NCBI GenBank assembly: GCA_013607775.1
Contig: VCAW01000033.1
Span: 1-35,202 of the forward strand
Source of the DNA: Campylobacterota bacterium
GTDB taxonomy: Bacteria > Campylobacterota > Campylobacteria > Campylobacterales > Sulfurovaceae
Length of the DNA stretch: 35,202 nt
Direction: 5' to 3'
In this document: in pieces, positions 8,334 through 16,772 of the stretch
How the letters are laid out: every line of letters starts with the position of its first letter
How positions within the stretch are numbered: the stretch's first letter is position 1
Translations under genes and position numbers: made by a program
The notes under the pieces: generated by a model
Told to the model about the DNA's origin: nothing
Databases searched by the model: none
Seen by the model: the letters and a program-made list of their open reading frames with translations, nothing else

Positions 8334-10187
8334 ATGACAACAAAAACACTAAGCCTCGTAGCGGCTTCTCTACTTTTAACACAGGCAACTTTCGCAGACA
8401 CAACACTTGAAGACATTACTGTTGTATCGGCAACAAGAACGACACAAAACCTTCAAAATGTTACATCAAATGTAGATGTCATTACCGCACAAGACATTGA
8501 AGACAGAGGGTACACTACAGTTACTCAGGCACTTAACTCACTTCCAGGTGTCACATTTACACAAAATGGTGGACTTGGAACATCTACCTCTGTAAATCTA
8601 AGAGGTATGGACTCAAGAAGTACACTCGTACTCATCGATGAGGTACGTTATAACGACATTACAGGTACTTCAGGAGCACCTTTTGCGCACCTAATGGTGG
8701 AAGACATAGCACAAATCGAAGTGGTTAAAGGTGCTCAGTCAGGTATCTGGGGTGCTGACGCTGCAGCTGGTGTGATAAACATCATCACTAAAAAACCTGA
8801 GAATAGTGTACATGGTTCTGCACATATCGAAGGTGGAAGCTTTAACACGAAAAAGTATGGGGCAACACTCTCAACAAAAACAGAGAACTATACACTCAAA
8901 GTGAGTCACAATGTTGTAGATACAGACAGCTTTACAGCACAAGCTCCAAAAGGTGAAAATATTGACGATTTTGAAGATGATGGCTACAAAAACCAAACAA
9001 CCAACGTACAACTAGGACTCAACATCAACGAAAGCAACAAAGTTGACCTAGCTTACACATACATCGATGCAGACAGCCAGTATGACACATACCAAAATCC
9101 AAATGGTATCGCCAACAGTACAACAAAAGACTCTTTTGCTTCTGTAAACTTCAACCATATAGACAGCTTTAACGAACTGAATGTCTATGCAAAACGTTCT
9201 AAGTTTGAAAGAGAGTTTATCGATACTTTTTCTACTTCACCATTTGACGGTCAGGTAGATGAATACGGTATCAACTCTAAAATCCCTTATGGCACAGAAG
9301 ATTTTGTCCTTGTAGGTGCAGACTACAAGAAATTTGAGCACAAAAACAGCATCAACAAAAACTTTAACAACAAAGGTATCTTTGTAACCAATAACAACAC
9401 CTTTAAAGGTTTTATGGGTGGGACTACTATCTTAACAGAGTCATTGCGTTATGACAGCTACTCAACCTTTGACAATGAAGTCACAGGGAAGATAGGTCTT
9501 AAGCACATTCATGAAAACATTGAAGGTCTTGTGACTTCACTTAACTATGGTACTGCATACACTGTACCGACACTTTACCAACTCCACGCACCAGGTTCAA
9601 CATACAGTGGTGTTTACTACCCTATTGGTAATGAAAACCTTAACCCAGAGACTACAAAATCATTTGATGTGACAATAGCCTATAAAGATTTCTCAGTGAC
9701 GTACTTTAGCAACAAAATAGACAACCTCATCGAATACACCAATGGATATAATAACGTAGAGGGTACGTCTAAGATAGATGGTATCGAAGTTGCTTATTCA
9801 AAAGAAATCATTGAGAACCTTCAACTTAGTATGAACTATACTAACCTCTTTACTGCAGAAGACAAAGATGGGAACACACTTAAAAGAAGAGCTATTGAGA
9901 CATTTAAAGCTGCTGTAGATTACTATGGTGTTGAAAGTCTTCATGTTGGTGCAGACCTTGAGTACGTAGGAAGCAGAACAGACATCATCTTTAACCCAGA
10001 CTACACAACATCTGATGTAGAAACTGGTAAATACACTGTGATTAATCTGACTGCTGATTACCAAGTGACAAAAGCATTCCAAGTTTATGGTAAAATTGTT
10101 AATCTTACAGATGAAGAGTACCAAACAGTCTATGGTTATGCAACATCTCCAAGAGCATTTTATGCAGGTGTAAGAGCTAAGTTTTAA
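8334..10187 (+). CDS. btuB: TonB-dependent outer-membrane receptor, BtuB-like (probable vitamin B12)
   Basis: Signal peptide MTTKTLSLVAASLLLTQATFAD; plug domain ITVVSATRTTQNLQNVTSNVDVITAQDIED; C-terminal YGYATSPRAFYAGVRAKF; followed by btuFDC. Internal ATG preferred over track start 8289. Confidence 0.88.
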   Translation: MTTKTLSLVAASLLLTQATFADTTLEDITVVSATRTTQNLQNVTSNVDVITAQDIEDRGYTTVTQALNSLPGVTFTQNGGLGTSTSVNLRGMDSRSTLVLIDEVRYNDITGTSGAPFAHLMVEDIAQIEVVKGAQSGIWGADAAAGVINIITKKPENSVHGSAHIEGGSFNTKKYGATLSTKTENYTLKVSHNVVDTDSFTAQAPKGENIDDFEDDGYKNQTTNVQLGLNINESNKVDLAYTYIDADSQYDTYQNPNGIANSTTKDSFASVNFNHIDSFNELNVYAKRSKFEREFIDTFSTSPFDGQVDEYGINSKIPYGTEDFVLVGADYKKFEHKNSINKNFNNKGIFVTNNNTFKGFMGGTTILTESLRYDSYSTFDNEVTGKIGLKHIHENIEGLVTSLNYGTAYTVPTLYQLHAPGSTYSGVYYPIGNENLNPETTKSFDVTIAYKDFSVTYFSNKIDNLIEYTNGYNNVEGTSKIDGIEVAYSKEIIENLQLSMNYTNLFTAEDKDGNTLKRRAIETFKAAVDYYGVESLHVGADLEYVGSRTDIIFNPDYTTSDVETGKYTVINLTADYQVTKAFQVYGKIVNLTDEEYQTVYGYATSPRAFYAGVRAKF

Positions 10188-10227
10188 TTATTTAATTGTA
10201 AAGTAACTGCCTCATTATTTTAATCGT

Positions 10228-10348
10228 GGCGTTGTTTTCCTCTTACTTTTCTAAAAAAGTAAGCAAAAGTCGTCGTGGCTCTCGAAACGTTACGTATTTT
10301 TTGCAAGGATGCAAAAAATACTACTTACAAGGACGTTCGCTACGACAG
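10228..10348. repeat. structured interspersed element, copy A
   Basis: GGCGTTGTTT...AGCAAAA...CTCTCGAA...CAAGGACGTTCG...GACAG with nested stems; homologous blocks at 25675-25773. Confidence 0.7.
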
Positions 10349-10368
10349 TTATCCATATAAGGAAGAGC

Positions 10369-11190
10369 ATGAAAATTATACTGTTTCTATTTCTTACACT
10401 ATATGCTTACTCACAAGAACGCATAGTCTCCCTCTCCCCTGCTATCAACGAGATAGTCTTTTCTCTTGGCTCTGGCGATGAAGTAGTGGGGAATACACAG
10501 TATTGTACCTACCCCAAAGCTTCACAGTCTGTGCCTAAAGTAGGTGGCTATTTTTCTCCTAGTTTGGAGAAGATACTTGCCCTAAAACCAAGCATTGTCA
10601 TCATGCAACCTAACAATACCAAACTTGCACAAAAGCTAAAAAAACTGGTCATCAAAACAAAAACCATACCCATAGACAGACTCCCACATATTCAAAAAGC
10701 TATTACAGAGTTGGGAATCCTACTCCATAAAGAGAATCAAGCCAAAGGTATTGTGAAGAGTATCAATCATGCATTAGATGACATCAAAGATATTACTAAA
10801 GATAAAAAAATTCTCATAGTTATAGGGCATAACACTTCTTTGGTCAAGCAAATATTTGTAGTGGGGCAAAATCTCTACCTTGATGACATCATCAATGCAT
10901 CAGGCAATACCAATGCCTTGCAGTCCAATCGTAAAGAGCAACCCATCCTTAACCAAGAGAACATCATCGCTACTAATCCTGACATTGTCATCCTCTTAGC
11001 ACACTCCATGCACCAAAGAGGGCTTAGTGAGTATGACTTAAAAGAGCCATGGAGAGAGCTACCCATCAGTGCAGGAAAAACGAATGATATTTACATCATA
11101 GACAAAGAGTATTCAGGCATACCAAGTGACAGACTGGTACTTTTTTTACAAGACTTTAAAAAGATTTTAGAACATGCTTCAAATAAATAA
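10369..11190 (+). CDS. btuF: cobalamin ABC transporter periplasmic binding protein
   Basis: ERIVSLSPAINEIVFSLGSGDEVVGNTQYCTYPKASQSVPKVGGYFSPSLEKILALKPSIVI; signal peptide from ATG 10369 (AAGGAAGAG upstream). Confidence 0.88.
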   Translation: MKIILFLFLTLYAYSQERIVSLSPAINEIVFSLGSGDEVVGNTQYCTYPKASQSVPKVGGYFSPSLEKILALKPSIVIMQPNNTKLAQKLKKLVIKTKTIPIDRLPHIQKAITELGILLHKENQAKGIVKSINHALDDIKDITKDKKILIVIGHNTSLVKQIFVVGQNLYLDDIINASGNTNALQSNRKEQPILNQENIIATNPDIVILLAHSMHQRGLSEYDLKEPWRELPISAGKTNDIYIIDKEYSGIPSDRLVLFLQDFKKILEHASNK

Positions 11191-11881
11191 TTATTCCAAT
11201 GCCATTTTGAGTAACATCTCTTTCTCTCTTGAAGCAGGTAAACACCTCATCATCCTTGGCTCTAATGGTGTGGGTAAAACTACTTTGGCAAAAGTCTTAT
11301 GTGGCATCACCCCTAGTTCAAAGGTAGAGATAGATGGTCTCAATCCCTCTAAAGTCTATGGCAAAAAACGTGCTAAATTGATTAATTATATCCCTCCTAA
11401 GTTGGATGTATTTGATGACTTTATCACTGTACGTGAGTTTTTGGAGCTTGGGCTTATGGGTATTGTCGGGGGACAATACCCTACCATTGAAGAGGTACTT
11501 ACGAAACTAAATATAGCACACCTTCAAGACAAAAGCTGCAAAACACTCAGCTCTGGAGAATCACAACTCCTTCTCATCGCCTCTGCACTCTTGCACGATG
11601 CAGGCTATACCATCTTCGATGAACCCACAGCCAACCTAGACCCACAAAAGATGCAACTTCTTTTTGGACTACTTAAAGATGACAAAATCCTCAAAAGTAA
11701 AATCATCATCACTCATAACCTAGACCTTGCCTACAAACTGGGGTATGATATTCTCTTTTTAGAAGAAGGAAAAGTGAAATTTCATGGCACTTCACATGAC
11801 TTTTTTGCACAAGCACACTTAGATGCACTCTATGATGGTGCAGTAGAAAAACAAGACAATAACATCGTGGTGAAGTTATGA
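11174..11881 (+). CDS. btuD: cobalamin/iron-complex ABC transporter ATP-binding protein
   Basis: Walker A GSNGVGKTT, signature LSSGESQLLLIASALL, Walker B YTIFDEPTANLD. Confidence 0.9.
   Translation: MLQINNYSNAILSNISFSLEAGKHLIILGSNGVGKTTLAKVLCGITPSSKVEIDGLNPSKVYGKKRAKLINYIPPKLDVFDDFITVREFLELGLMGIVGGQYPTIEEVLTKLNIAHLQDKSCKTLSSGESQLLLIASALLHDAGYTIFDEPTANLDPQKMQLLFGLLKDDKILKSKIIITHNLDLAYKLGYDILFLEEGKVKFHGTSHDFFAQAHLDALYDGAVEKQDNNIVVKL
11458..11484. repeat. REP-like hairpin inside btuD: GGGTATTGTC GGGG GACAATACCC TAC
   Basis: 10-bp perfect stem, tetraloop and CCCTAC end as in the other copies. Confidence 0.6.
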
Positions 11882-12819
11882 AAAAAGTTATCTTACTCTT
11901 TAGCCTGCTCTTGTTAGCCATCGCACCTTTTTTTGGACAGATAGCACTACCTCTCTCACAGCTTTTAGATGCTGGCACCATGGAGCATAAAGTCTTTTTT
12001 GACCTACGTCTGCCTCGTGTACTTTTGGCATTTTTGGTTGGAGGCATACTGGCGCTTGGTGGACTCATCTTCCAAACTGTCTTTCGTAACCCTATGTCCA
12101 CACCCTTTACCCTAGGCGTAGCCTCAGGTGCAACACTCTTTACTGCCATAGCCATCATCTTAGGGTTTTCTGCACTTTCCCCTCTTTTTGCCTTTGTAGG
12201 TGCGATACTTACGGTCATCATACTCTTTAGTATCGCCACGAAGTTTGACGCTTACGATACCTCGTCGCTTTTGCTAGTGGGGATTGCCCTTTCGTTTTTT
12301 TATGCTGCTGCACTTATGGTGATGTTTTATGTTTCAACCTTGCAAGAGAGTTACGAGATTATGCGATTTACCATGGGGAGCCTTGACATTGTAGGGTTTA
12401 AAAACATCATCATCTTAGCCCTCACCTCTGTCTTTTTACTCTTTATCATACACAAGTACCACTATGAGCTTAAACTTTTGCTTACCTCGTACGAGTTTGC
12501 CTACCTTAAAGGCATAGATGTCAAAAAAACCAACTACATCTTACTCTTTGCAGTCTCTGTTGCCGTAGGTGTAGCAGTAAGCTTCACAGGTCCCATAGGG
12601 TTTGTAGGACTCATCATCCCTCACATCCTTAAAACTATCTATAAACAGAGTGCGGACAAACTCATCTTGCCTATTTTATTTTATGGTGGAGTATTCTTGG
12701 TACTCTCAGACCTTGTTGCAAGAAACTTGGGAACGATGAGCGACATTCCTATAGGTGTACTCACTTCGTTTTTAGGTGCACCATTTTTTATTTATTTATT
12801 GATTAAAGGTCGTAGATGA
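11878..12819 (+). CDS. btuC: cobalamin/iron-complex ABC transporter permease
   Basis: FDLRLPRVLLAFLVGGILALGGLIFQTVFRNPMSTPFTLGVASGA; FTGPIGFVGLIIPHI (FecCD/BtuC family). Confidence 0.93.
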   Translation: MKKVILLFSLLLLAIAPFFGQIALPLSQLLDAGTMEHKVFFDLRLPRVLLAFLVGGILALGGLIFQTVFRNPMSTPFTLGVASGATLFTAIAIILGFSALSPLFAFVGAILTVIILFSIATKFDAYDTSSLLLVGIALSFFYAAALMVMFYVSTLQESYEIMRFTMGSLDIVGFKNIIILALTSVFLLFIIHKYHYELKLLLTSYEFAYLKGIDVKKTNYILLFAVSVAVGVAVSFTGPIGFVGLIIPHILKTIYKQSADKLILPILFYGGVFLVLSDLVARNLGTMSDIPIGVLTSFLGAPFFIYLLIKGRR

Positions 12820-12843
12820 TTTATAGTTTAATCACAATCCAAA

Positions 12844-12867
12844 GGTGCGGTGGCAACCGCACCCTAC
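12844..12867. repeat. REP-like hairpin: GGTGCGGT GGCA ACCGCACC CTAC
   Basis: 8-bp perfect stem, 4-nt loop, CTAC (GTAG) foot; between btuC and cobT. Confidence 0.8.
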
Positions 12868-12883
12868 ACAAAAGGAAATCATA

Positions 12884-13942
12884 GTGCTACATACCATCAC
12901 AGGCAATCCAGACTACTTCCAAACGCTCAAGAACAAACAAGCAACCTTCATGCTTGCCATGTCCAACACAGCCACAGCCAACATAGAGGGCATCACCCAA
13001 GCAGGCATCCCAGGGATGTTACACCTTACCCCTGTACTTGATGCAGAGTTTTTAGCTACAGGTGAAGTACGAAGCCTGCCCAACATCGCAGAGACTCCAA
13101 AGGGTGTACCTACTCCTGCACTCATCACTAGAGCCATACATCTATTACACCCCTTTGCACATGTAGAACTACTAGACTTAGGCTTAGAGGTACAACCACA
13201 AGGCGATGATCTTACCATTCACCACTTTGACATTGCCCCAAGCCAAAGCATCGCAAAGGGAGCGAACATCGATGCCAAAGAAGTATTTGAAAAAGGGTAT
13301 GCCTTTGGAAAAAACTACGCATGTAAAGATGACTACCTCATACTAGGTGAGTCTGTACCCTCAGGCACCACCACTGCCACAGCCACTGCCCTGGCCCTAG
13401 GCTATGATGCAAAAGAGCTTTTCTCCTCTAGCTTCAAAAACGTACCCAACAACATACGCCAAGAGACCATTAACAAAGCCTTGGTAAATATAGAAGGGAA
13501 AACAGACCTCTTTGACATCTTAGGAACAGTCTCTGACAATATGCTCATCTTTAACGCAGGATTCATACTCGGTGTAAACAGCCGTTTTCCTATTGTCCTA
13601 GCTGGTGGCACGCAGATGTCTTGTGTATTGTTGGTTGCTAACAGCATCGTCCAATACATGGGCACGAAGATTGACAGTTCAAAACTAACTCTAGCCACCA
13701 CCAAATGGGTAGCCCAAGATGACAATTCTGACATCAAAGCCTTACTTGAAATGTTAGACTTCCCTATAGACGCTTACTACAGTAACTTCGACTTCTCACT
13801 CTCCAACCACCCTGCACTCAAACTCTATGATGAGGGAGAAGCAAAAGAGGGTGTGGGTGCTGGTGGAGCTTTGGTATATGGGATTTTGAATGGGCTTGGT
13901 AAAGAAGATATTACAAAAGAGGTTGAGGGGTTTTTAGGCTAA
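12884..13942 (+). CDS. cobT: nicotinate mononucleotide-dependent phosphoribosyltransferase (CobT-like, TIGR00303-type)
   Basis: GESVPSGTTTATATALALGYDAKELFSSSF; GTG at 12884 follows AAAGGAAATC; track start 12845 lies within the REP. Confidence 0.8.
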   Translation: MLHTITGNPDYFQTLKNKQATFMLAMSNTATANIEGITQAGIPGMLHLTPVLDAEFLATGEVRSLPNIAETPKGVPTPALITRAIHLLHPFAHVELLDLGLEVQPQGDDLTIHHFDIAPSQSIAKGANIDAKEVFEKGYAFGKNYACKDDYLILGESVPSGTTTATATALALGYDAKELFSSSFKNVPNNIRQETINKALVNIEGKTDLFDILGTVSDNMLIFNAGFILGVNSRFPIVLAGGTQMSCVLLVANSIVQYMGTKIDSSKLTLATTKWVAQDDNSDIKALLEMLDFPIDAYYSNFDFSLSNHPALKLYDEGEAKEGVGAGGALVYGILNGLGKEDITKEVEGFLG

Positions 13943-14436
13943 TGAAAACTCTCTACCACGGCGGACAAAAATCAGGTAAGAGCCTACTAGCAGAGCAAAA
14001 GGCACTAAGCCTTGCAGGTGAGCAAAAGCCCTACTACATCGCTACCTATGACAACAGCTACAACGATGTAGAGATGGCAGAGCGTATTGCTGTGCATCAG
14101 AGCCAGCGTAAAGAGCAGTTTAGTACCATAGAAGAGACACTACATCTTAGCCAACACATCCAAGAGGGTCATACCTACCTCATAGACTGTATGAGTATGT
14201 GGTTGCTCAATACTATGGAATGGAGCATGGAAGCACTCTTAGATGAAGTCGAGATAATATGTAGCAAAGAAGCTAACTTTGTCTTTGTGCTAAACGACGT
14301 AGGCTCTGGGGTCATACCGCTAGATGCTATGAGTCGTAAGTATGTGGATAGGTCTGGCATACTAGGACAGAAACTTGCACAGCTTTGTGATGAAGTGTAT
14401 GAAGTGAAACTCGGACTGGAGAACAGACTCAAATGA
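13942..14436 (+). CDS. cobU: adenosylcobinamide kinase / guanylyltransferase
   Basis: YHGGQKSGKSLLAEQKAL, YIATYDN, FVLNDVGSGVIPLDAMSRKYVDRSGILGQKLA. Confidence 0.9.
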   Translation: MKTLYHGGQKSGKSLLAEQKALSLAGEQKPYYIATYDNSYNDVEMAERIAVHQSQRKEQFSTIEETLHLSQHIQEGHTYLIDCMSMWLLNTMEWSMEALLDEVEIICSKEANFVFVLNDVGSGVIPLDAMSRKYVDRSGILGQKLAQLCDEVYEVKLGLENRLK

Positions 14437-15451
14437 CAACCTTTGAACACGGTGGTGATGTAACAGCTTTTGCCAAGGCTTGTGGCTGTGACATTAGTGA
14501 GGTTATTGACCTCTCTTCAAACATTAACTTTGTGAAGCCTCATGTAAATATTGACTTTAATGCGTTAGATATTGCACCTTATCCTAATTATGAGACTTTG
14601 TATGAGAGTATTGCTTCGCATTATGGTGTGAACATAGAAGAGATAGAGCTTTTTAATGGAGGCTCTTCGGCTATCTTTTCTTTGTTTTCTCATATCAAAG
14701 GTGCTGTAGCAACAACACCCTACGTAAGCATCTATTCTCCTGCGTATTTGGAGTATAAAAAGGCTGCTGGGTTTTTGGGTATGAGGTAGAACATATTGAC
14801 CGATTTGAAGCATTTGATACAGAGGTAAAAGAGGGTAGCCTTGTGGTGTTTGTGAATCCTTCTACACCTGATGGGATGTTTTATGACATCGTACCACTAC
14901 TAAAAAAATGGCAAGAGAAAAACTGCACAGTGTTAGTAGATGAATCGTTTATAGAATTTACTTCTAAAAGCTCAGTCACACAATACCTAGCAGAGTACCC
15001 AAACCTTTTCATACTCAAATCCATGACCAAGTTTTTTGGGGCTGCGGGCATTCGTGTGGGTACGCTTATCTCACAAGCTAGCAATATAGCCAAACTCAAA
15101 GCCAAAGAACCTCTATGGAAACTCTCTGCTTTTGATGCTACTTATATAAAAACTGTTTTACGCGACTCTACGTTTAAAGAGGTTTCAGATGTATACAACA
15201 AAGAAGCCAAACATTATCTCTTAGAGATACTCCAAAACACAAAAGAAGTAGAGCATATCTACCCCTCATTTGCAAACTACATCCTCGTAAAGCTCAACAT
15301 CACTGCAAAAGCATTTCAAGAAAAACTCATACCATACAACATCATGATACGTGACTGTTCTAACTTTGATGGGCTAGGTGAACATCATGTACGCATAGCA
15401 GTAAAGAGCATCGCTGAGCTTACAAAGCTCAAAGAGGTACTCCATGCATAA
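14433..15451 (+). pseudogene. threonine-phosphate decarboxylase-like PLP aminotransferase (HisC/CobC family), split by a one-base frameshift
   Basis: ORF 14433-14789 (frame 0) continues in frame 2 as YEVEHIDRFEAFDTEVKEGSLVVFVNPSTPDGM...SMTKFFGAAGIRVG; junction at TTTTTGGGT 14772-14780. Confidence 0.8.
14700..14723. repeat. REP-like hairpin inside the aminotransferase: GGTGCTGT AGCA ACAACACC CTAC
   Basis: One base different from the 20109-20132 copy over 24 nt. Confidence 0.75.
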
Positions 15452-16772
15452 CATCAGTATATTTGGTACGAGTTCGGATGCGGGGAAAAGTACCCTCACA
15501 TGGGTTATCGGACGCATACTCCAAGATGCAGGCTACTCAGTCGCACCCTTTAAGGCACAAAATATCTCTAACAACGCCCATGTAGCAGATGATGGCTCAG
15601 AGATAGCCATCGCCCAGCACTTTCAAGCCAAAGCCTTGGGTGTACCCACCTCATGGCATAATAATCCTGTACTACTCAAGTCGGGCAGAGGCTCTTCGGC
15701 TTCACTCATCGTCAGAGGTAAGAGTGCTTCAGACAAAGATGTCAAAGAGTACTATCGTGACCTTGACACACTTAAACCTACAGTCAAAGAGGCATTTGAG
15801 TACTTAGATGCCAACTATGACTGTGTCGTAGCCGAAGGTGCAGGCTCTCCTGTAGAACTTAACCTCATGGACAAAGACCTCTCTAACATCTTCATAGCCA
15901 CAAAGTACAACACCAAAATCATCCTCGTAGCAGACATCGAAAAAGGTGGGGTGTTTGCTTCTATTTATGGCGTGTACCATCTACTGCCAAAAGACTTACA
16001 ACACAATGTCATCGGTGTCATAGTAAATAAATTTAGAGGAGATATGAGCCTGTTTGATGAGGGTGTAGATATTATAGAAAAAGAGTTTGGCATTCCTGTA
16101 CCAGGTGTTCTGCCTTACGAGCCATTTAACCTTGGCTTTGAAGACTCTCAAAGCCTCCTCAACTACACCAAAAACTGTGAGAAAGCCACACGTCATGTAG
16201 CTGTCATCACTTACCCTACTATGAGCAACTACACCGACTTTGAGCCATTCCTTGCAGACCCTAACACCTGTGTGGAGTTTGTCACAGCTAACATCGACCT
16301 CTCAGGATTTGAATGCATCATTTTACCTGGCTCTAAACGTGTCATGGAGGACTTGGCTTGGCTAAAGAGAACAGGACTTTTTGAGCAGATACAAAAACAC
16401 TACAAAGAGCAACATATCCACCTCATAGGCATTTGTGGTGGCTACCAAATGATGTTTGGGCATATTGTCGATAACGAGTGCGTAGAAGTGCAAGAGCCTA
16501 CGACTGTTAAAGCCTTGGGCTTCATAGATGACGATATAGTCTTTCAAAAAGAGAAGATACTCAAACTTCATGGTGATACTTACGAGATACACCATGGCAC
16601 ATCTAAAGCATACCCTAGTGAGTACAAAACATAGAAACTATATGGTACATTCTCCCATGGGCTTTTTATCGATGAATGGTTTAAAAACTATGAAAAAGAG
16701 CGTATTGATGCTTTTGTTGAAAATATGAAAGTACATTTAGATGCTCAAAGGATACTACAAAGTGTACTTTGA
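15444..16772 (+). pseudogene. cobQ: cobyric acid synthase with in-frame TAG at 16632-16634
   Basis: MHNISIFGTSSDAGKSTLTWVIGRIL...GICGGYQMMFGH; same frame resumes after TAG with KLYGTFSHGLFIDEWFKNYEKERIDAFVENMKVHLDAQRILQSVL*. Confidence 0.88.

Noticed and set aside
10275-10481. 68-aa ORF over structured element A
   Set aside because: Overlaps the element and btuF in another frame; explained by these.
11709-12239. 176-aa antisense ORF across btuD/btuC
   Set aside because: Lies wholly opposite well-recognised genes; low-complexity Lys/Ser composition.
14772-14780. Programmed -1 frameshifting as the main explanation of the split aminotransferase
   Set aside because: GGG in the second triplet is a poor slippery sequence, and other genes nearby carry unrelated homopolymer indels; kept only as an alternative.
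16632-16634. Pyrrolysine or genetic code change at TAG
   Set aside because: TAG serves as a normal terminator for other genes here (for example the mnmC-like gene); no Pyl genes seen in the window.
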